Below, in pieces: positions 61,995-64,000 of a stretch of 64,000 nt of DNA (the first letter of the stretch is position 1; each line of letters opens with the position of its first letter). The notes beneath the pieces were generated by a model, which was not told the origin of the DNA, did no database searches, and worked only from the letters and a program-made list of their open reading frames with translations. A program made the translations under genes and the position numbers. Source of the stretch: an uncultured Muribaculaceae bacterium (GTDB lineage: Bacteria > Bacteroidota > Bacteroidia > Bacteroidales > Muribaculaceae); contig CAJTJV010000002.1 of the NCBI GenBank assembly GCA_910576775.1, positions 1 through 64,000 of the forward strand, written 5' to 3'.

Positions 61995-63053
61995 TTGAGT
62001 ATAAAAAGATTTTTAGGATTTCTGATATTTGTTGGCTTTCTGGCTTTTTTCACGCCGAGAGCGACGGCAATTTCTTTTAATCTTGATTCTATTGCGACCT
62101 GGGGCAAATTCCCACGGTTCTGTGTGAATACCTATCGTTGGGGAGACAAGTTTTTTAACGGTTACGATACGACCTATGTAAAGTCGACCAACTATAAGTT
62201 CAACGTAAAACTGACTACTGACAGCTGGCTTGACGGATATCGTTTTATTCTTCCGAACGATACCCGTATATTTATGCGTTCCGACCCATCGACATCTGCC
62301 GGTCTCTATCTTACATATCTGGCTGTTTCTGTAGGCTATGATATCAATTTCAGCAAAATTTTTGGAGGTGTCGACCGTTCGCGACAGCGTTTTCGCTTCG
62401 GATTCAACTGTATGCTCTTTGCGGCTGAGGCATATCTGATAAAGAACGATATCGGAACAACAATAAAGCAATTTGGAACCAAAGGCAGTCCTACTGATCT
62501 GCAGATACCGTTTGATGGTATAAATAATGAGACCTGGGGACTCGATGCTTATTATTTCTTTACTCACAAAAGATATTCAGAGGCTGCTTCGTTCAATTTC
62601 AGTCGCGTGCAGACGCGAAGTCACGGCTCGTTTTATACCGGTTTTTCAATTTATAATCAGAAATTGGATTTCGATTTTTCAACGCTTCCGGATGCCTATA
62701 AGTCAATGTTGCCGAAAGATTGGCCGAGCGAGCGGTATCAGGTGAATACGCATAATTATGCGATACGTCTCGGTTATGGATATAACTGGGTATTCGCTCC
62801 TAAATGGGTGTTCGGCATCAGTGAATCTCCTATAATCGGTGTGCGCAAAGGTTTTGTAAACAGTGATATTGAAAAGGTATCGATGTCACTTTACAACCGG
62901 TTGAAGATATCAACAGTATGGAACAGCGGGCGCCTTTTCTTTGGTGTTGTCGGCAAGTTTGACATTGCAATAGTCAACGACCAGCGCACTACCTATGCCG
63001 GTGGCGTGCTCAGTGGCGAAGCTGTGTTCGGATACCGTTTCAATCTCTGGTGA
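61995..63053 (+). CDS. DUF4421 family outer membrane protein
   Basis: The 352-residue protein starts with TTG at 61995, the only start consistent with both promoter and signal peptide (SIKRFLGFLIFVGFLAFFTP, cleavage after ATA). The mature part matches DUF4421: FPRFCVNTYRWGDKFFNGYD at the start, the strand-rich body with YLAVSVGYDINFSKIFGG, and a terminal strand GEAVFGYRFNLW ending in an aromatic residue. It is probably a beta-barrel of unknown function. Confidence 0.85.
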   Translation: MSIKRFLGFLIFVGFLAFFTPRATAISFNLDSIATWGKFPRFCVNTYRWGDKFFNGYDTTYVKSTNYKFNVKLTTDSWLDGYRFILPNDTRIFMRSDPSTSAGLYLTYLAVSVGYDINFSKIFGGVDRSRQRFRFGFNCMLFAAEAYLIKNDIGTTIKQFGTKGSPTDLQIPFDGINNETWGLDAYYFFTHKRYSEAASFNFSRVQTRSHGSFYTGFSIYNQKLDFDFSTLPDAYKSMLPKDWPSERYQVNTHNYAIRLGYGYNWVFAPKWVFGISESPIIGVRKGFVNSDIEKVSMSLYNRLKISTVWNSGRLFFGVVGKFDIAIVNDQRTTYAGGVLSGEAVFGYRFNLW

Positions 63054-63078
63054 AATCAGAGACTTTTTAATCTTGGAC

Positions 63079-63261
63079 TTAGGGGGATTGGATGTCCTGT
63101 ATTTCTTCTTCAGTGTCGTTGCTGTCGAACGATTTCAACAGTAGTTCATACATTTCTTTGTCTACGGTGCGCGACGGTATAGCGCATGGAATATCGTTAT
63201 AGCGCTTGTCGAAATGGATAACCGGTTCGGAAATTGTGATGCAGTAATTGTCGTTAAACAT
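63079..63261 (-). CDS. Small conserved-looking protein, unknown function
   Basis: I start at the ATG at 63261 (60 residues, MFNDNYCITISEPVIHFDKR); the frame from 63318 would read through the guaA terminator. It is acidic, soluble, has one Cys and ends EEEIQDIQSP. No family is recognised. It sits alone between the DUF4421 and guaA genes, in a strong terminator's shadow. The composition is protein-like, but the evidence that it is real is modest. Confidence 0.5.
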   Translation of the reverse strand: MFNDNYCITISEPVIHFDKRYNDIPCAIPSRTVDKEMYELLLKSFDSNDTEEEIQDIQSP

Positions 63262-63289
63262 GATATTAGATTTTTTATACAGCAAAAAT

Positions 63290-63330
63290 ATTACCGGCGG
63301 TGTGCAAATAAAATGCACACCGCCGGTAAT
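63290..63330. terminator. Terminator of guaA
   Basis: ATTACCGGCGGTGTGCA (63290-63306) pairs perfectly over 17 bases with 63314-63330 around a 7-base loop. It begins 55 bases after the guaA stop on the minus strand. It could also stop rightward transcription from the DUF4421 gene. Confidence 0.85.
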
Positions 63331-63384
63331 ATTTATTAATTACAAATTTGAATTGCCGACGCTTAATTTACAGAAGAGGGACAA

Positions 63385-64000
63385 TCATTCCCACTCGATA
63401 GTTGCCGGTGGTTTGGAAGATATGTCGTAACATACACGGTTGACACCGCGAACTTTGTTGATGATTTCGTTGCTTACTCCTGCGAGGAATTCATAGGGAA
63501 GATGTGCCCAGTCGGCCGTCATGGCATCGGTAGACGTCACGGCGCGGAGTGCCACCGCATTCTCATAAGTGCGTTCGTCGCCCATGACGCCCACACTCTG
63601 TACCGGCAGGAGGATTGCTCCGGCCTGCCATACCTTATTGTATAGCCCGCTGTCACGTAATCCTTTGATGAAGATGTGATCTGCGCGTTGAAGGATGGCA
63701 ACCTTTTCCGGGGTGATATCGCCGAGGATGCGTACAGCAAGACCGGGGCCGGGGAAGGGGTGGCGGTCTATCAGGTGTTCGGGGATTCCAAGCGCACGGC
63801 CTACGGCGCGTACTTCATCCTTAAAAAGGAGACGCAGAGGTTCGCAGAGACGTAGGTTCATGCGTTCCGGCAGTCCGCCTACATTGTGGTGGCTCTTGAT
63901 GGTTGTTCCGGTTATTGATAGAGATTCAATGCAGTCGGGATAGATAGTGCCTTGCGCAAGCCATCGCACACCATCGATTTTTGATGCTTCCTCGTCGAAA
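63385..64000 (-). CDS. guaA: GMP synthase (glutamine-hydrolysing), C-terminal part
   Basis: About 205 codons of the C-terminal end are inside the window; the 5' end is beyond the right edge. The frame continues past the internal Met at 63969 (FDEEASKIDGVRWLA) to base 64000. Signatures are VRWLAQGTIYPDCIES, HHNVGGLPERMNLRLCEPLR, HPFPGPGLAVRILGDITPEK and the invariant C terminus CYDISSKPPATIEWE. GuaA converts XMP to GMP using glutamine and ATP. The glutaminase and PP-loop parts are not visible. Confidence 0.96.
   Translation of the reverse strand, partial: FDEEASKIDGVRWLAQGTIYPDCIESLSITGTTIKSHHNVGGLPERMNLRLCEPLRLLFKDEVRAVGRALGIPEHLIDRHPFPGPGLAVRILGDITPEKVAILQRADHIFIKGLRDSGLYNKVWQAGAILLPVQSVGVMGDERTYENAVALRAVTSTDAMTADWAHLPYEFLAGVSNEIINKVRGVNRVCYDISSKPPATIEWE

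Noticed and set aside
1..64000. Ribosomal RNA genes, prophage structural genes, restriction-modification systems or a SusCD locus
   Set aside because: No signatures of any of these were found on either strand.

Overview
The window is bacterial chromosome, almost certainly from the order Bacteroidales. Nearly every promoter I can read has the Bacteroidetes -33/-7 form (TTTG or TTG, about 20 bases, TAnnTTTG). Lipoproteins, SusD-free outer-membrane biogenesis genes, a TamB/lipoprotein-TamA pair, GH89 and GH13 enzymes, DUF4421 and T9SS-like tails also fit. The gut family Muribaculaceae is my best guess, but that is inference from gene style only.

Left accessory region, 1 to about 10,100. The window opens inside an ISAs1-like insertion sequence (1-421). 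An AT-rich stretch follows with two exported proteins on the minus strand (464-1619). Divergent from them is a two-gene unit, an XRE regulator followed by a CoiA-like zinc-finger/nuclease protein (1823-3389), closed by a perfect bidirectional terminator. Next comes the backbone of an NBU-like mobilizable element, all on the minus strand: membrane protein, MobB-type relaxase, ribbon-helix-helix Mob accessory protein, an oriT-like hairpin, DUF3408 protein, CHC2/TOPRIM primase, a replication ATPase broken by one in-frame TAG, a DUF3853 excisionase-like protein and an unknown 374-residue protein. It abuts the 3' end of a tRNA-Gln gene at 10,108, which probably is the attachment site. No integrase is visible, so the other end must lie left of the window or be lost.

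Core chromosome, about 10,100 to 64,000. Right of the tRNA: a B3/4-domain protein coupled to a YciO/TsaC-like protein, an iron-containing alcohol dehydrogenase, bamD-rpoZ, a D-2-hydroxyacid dehydrogenase, prs, a cytoplasmic GH13 enzyme and a patatin-like protein (10,450-19,011). Then a YihY/BrkB protein, a three-gene RND efflux operon joined by ATGA overlaps, a MATE transporter, a GH89 alpha-N-acetylglucosaminidase and ruvA (19,140-30,942). Next an envelope block: a lipoprotein with a PagL-like lipid A deacylase, tRNA-Pro, a 1507-residue adhesin-like secreted protein, a TPR protein, a Trp/Gly-rich exported protein and a FadL-like barrel (30,980-43,208). After that come queA, a small LEA-like protein, a GT2 enzyme overlapping a GHL10-like hydrolase, and valS.

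The last part holds an operon running thioredoxin lipoprotein, DbpA-like helicase, tamB, tamL (59,371 down to 50,391), then mdh, a YfcE-like phosphodiesterase whose mRNA looks leaderless, a probable frameshifted exported protein, a MazG-like pyrophosphohydrolase, a DUF4421 protein, a 60-residue protein, and the 3' part of guaA running off the right edge.

The best candidates for something undescribed are the XRE plus CoiA-like cargo pair, the oriT-like structures, and the repeat-bearing exported proteins beside them. All other genes are ordinary members of known families.
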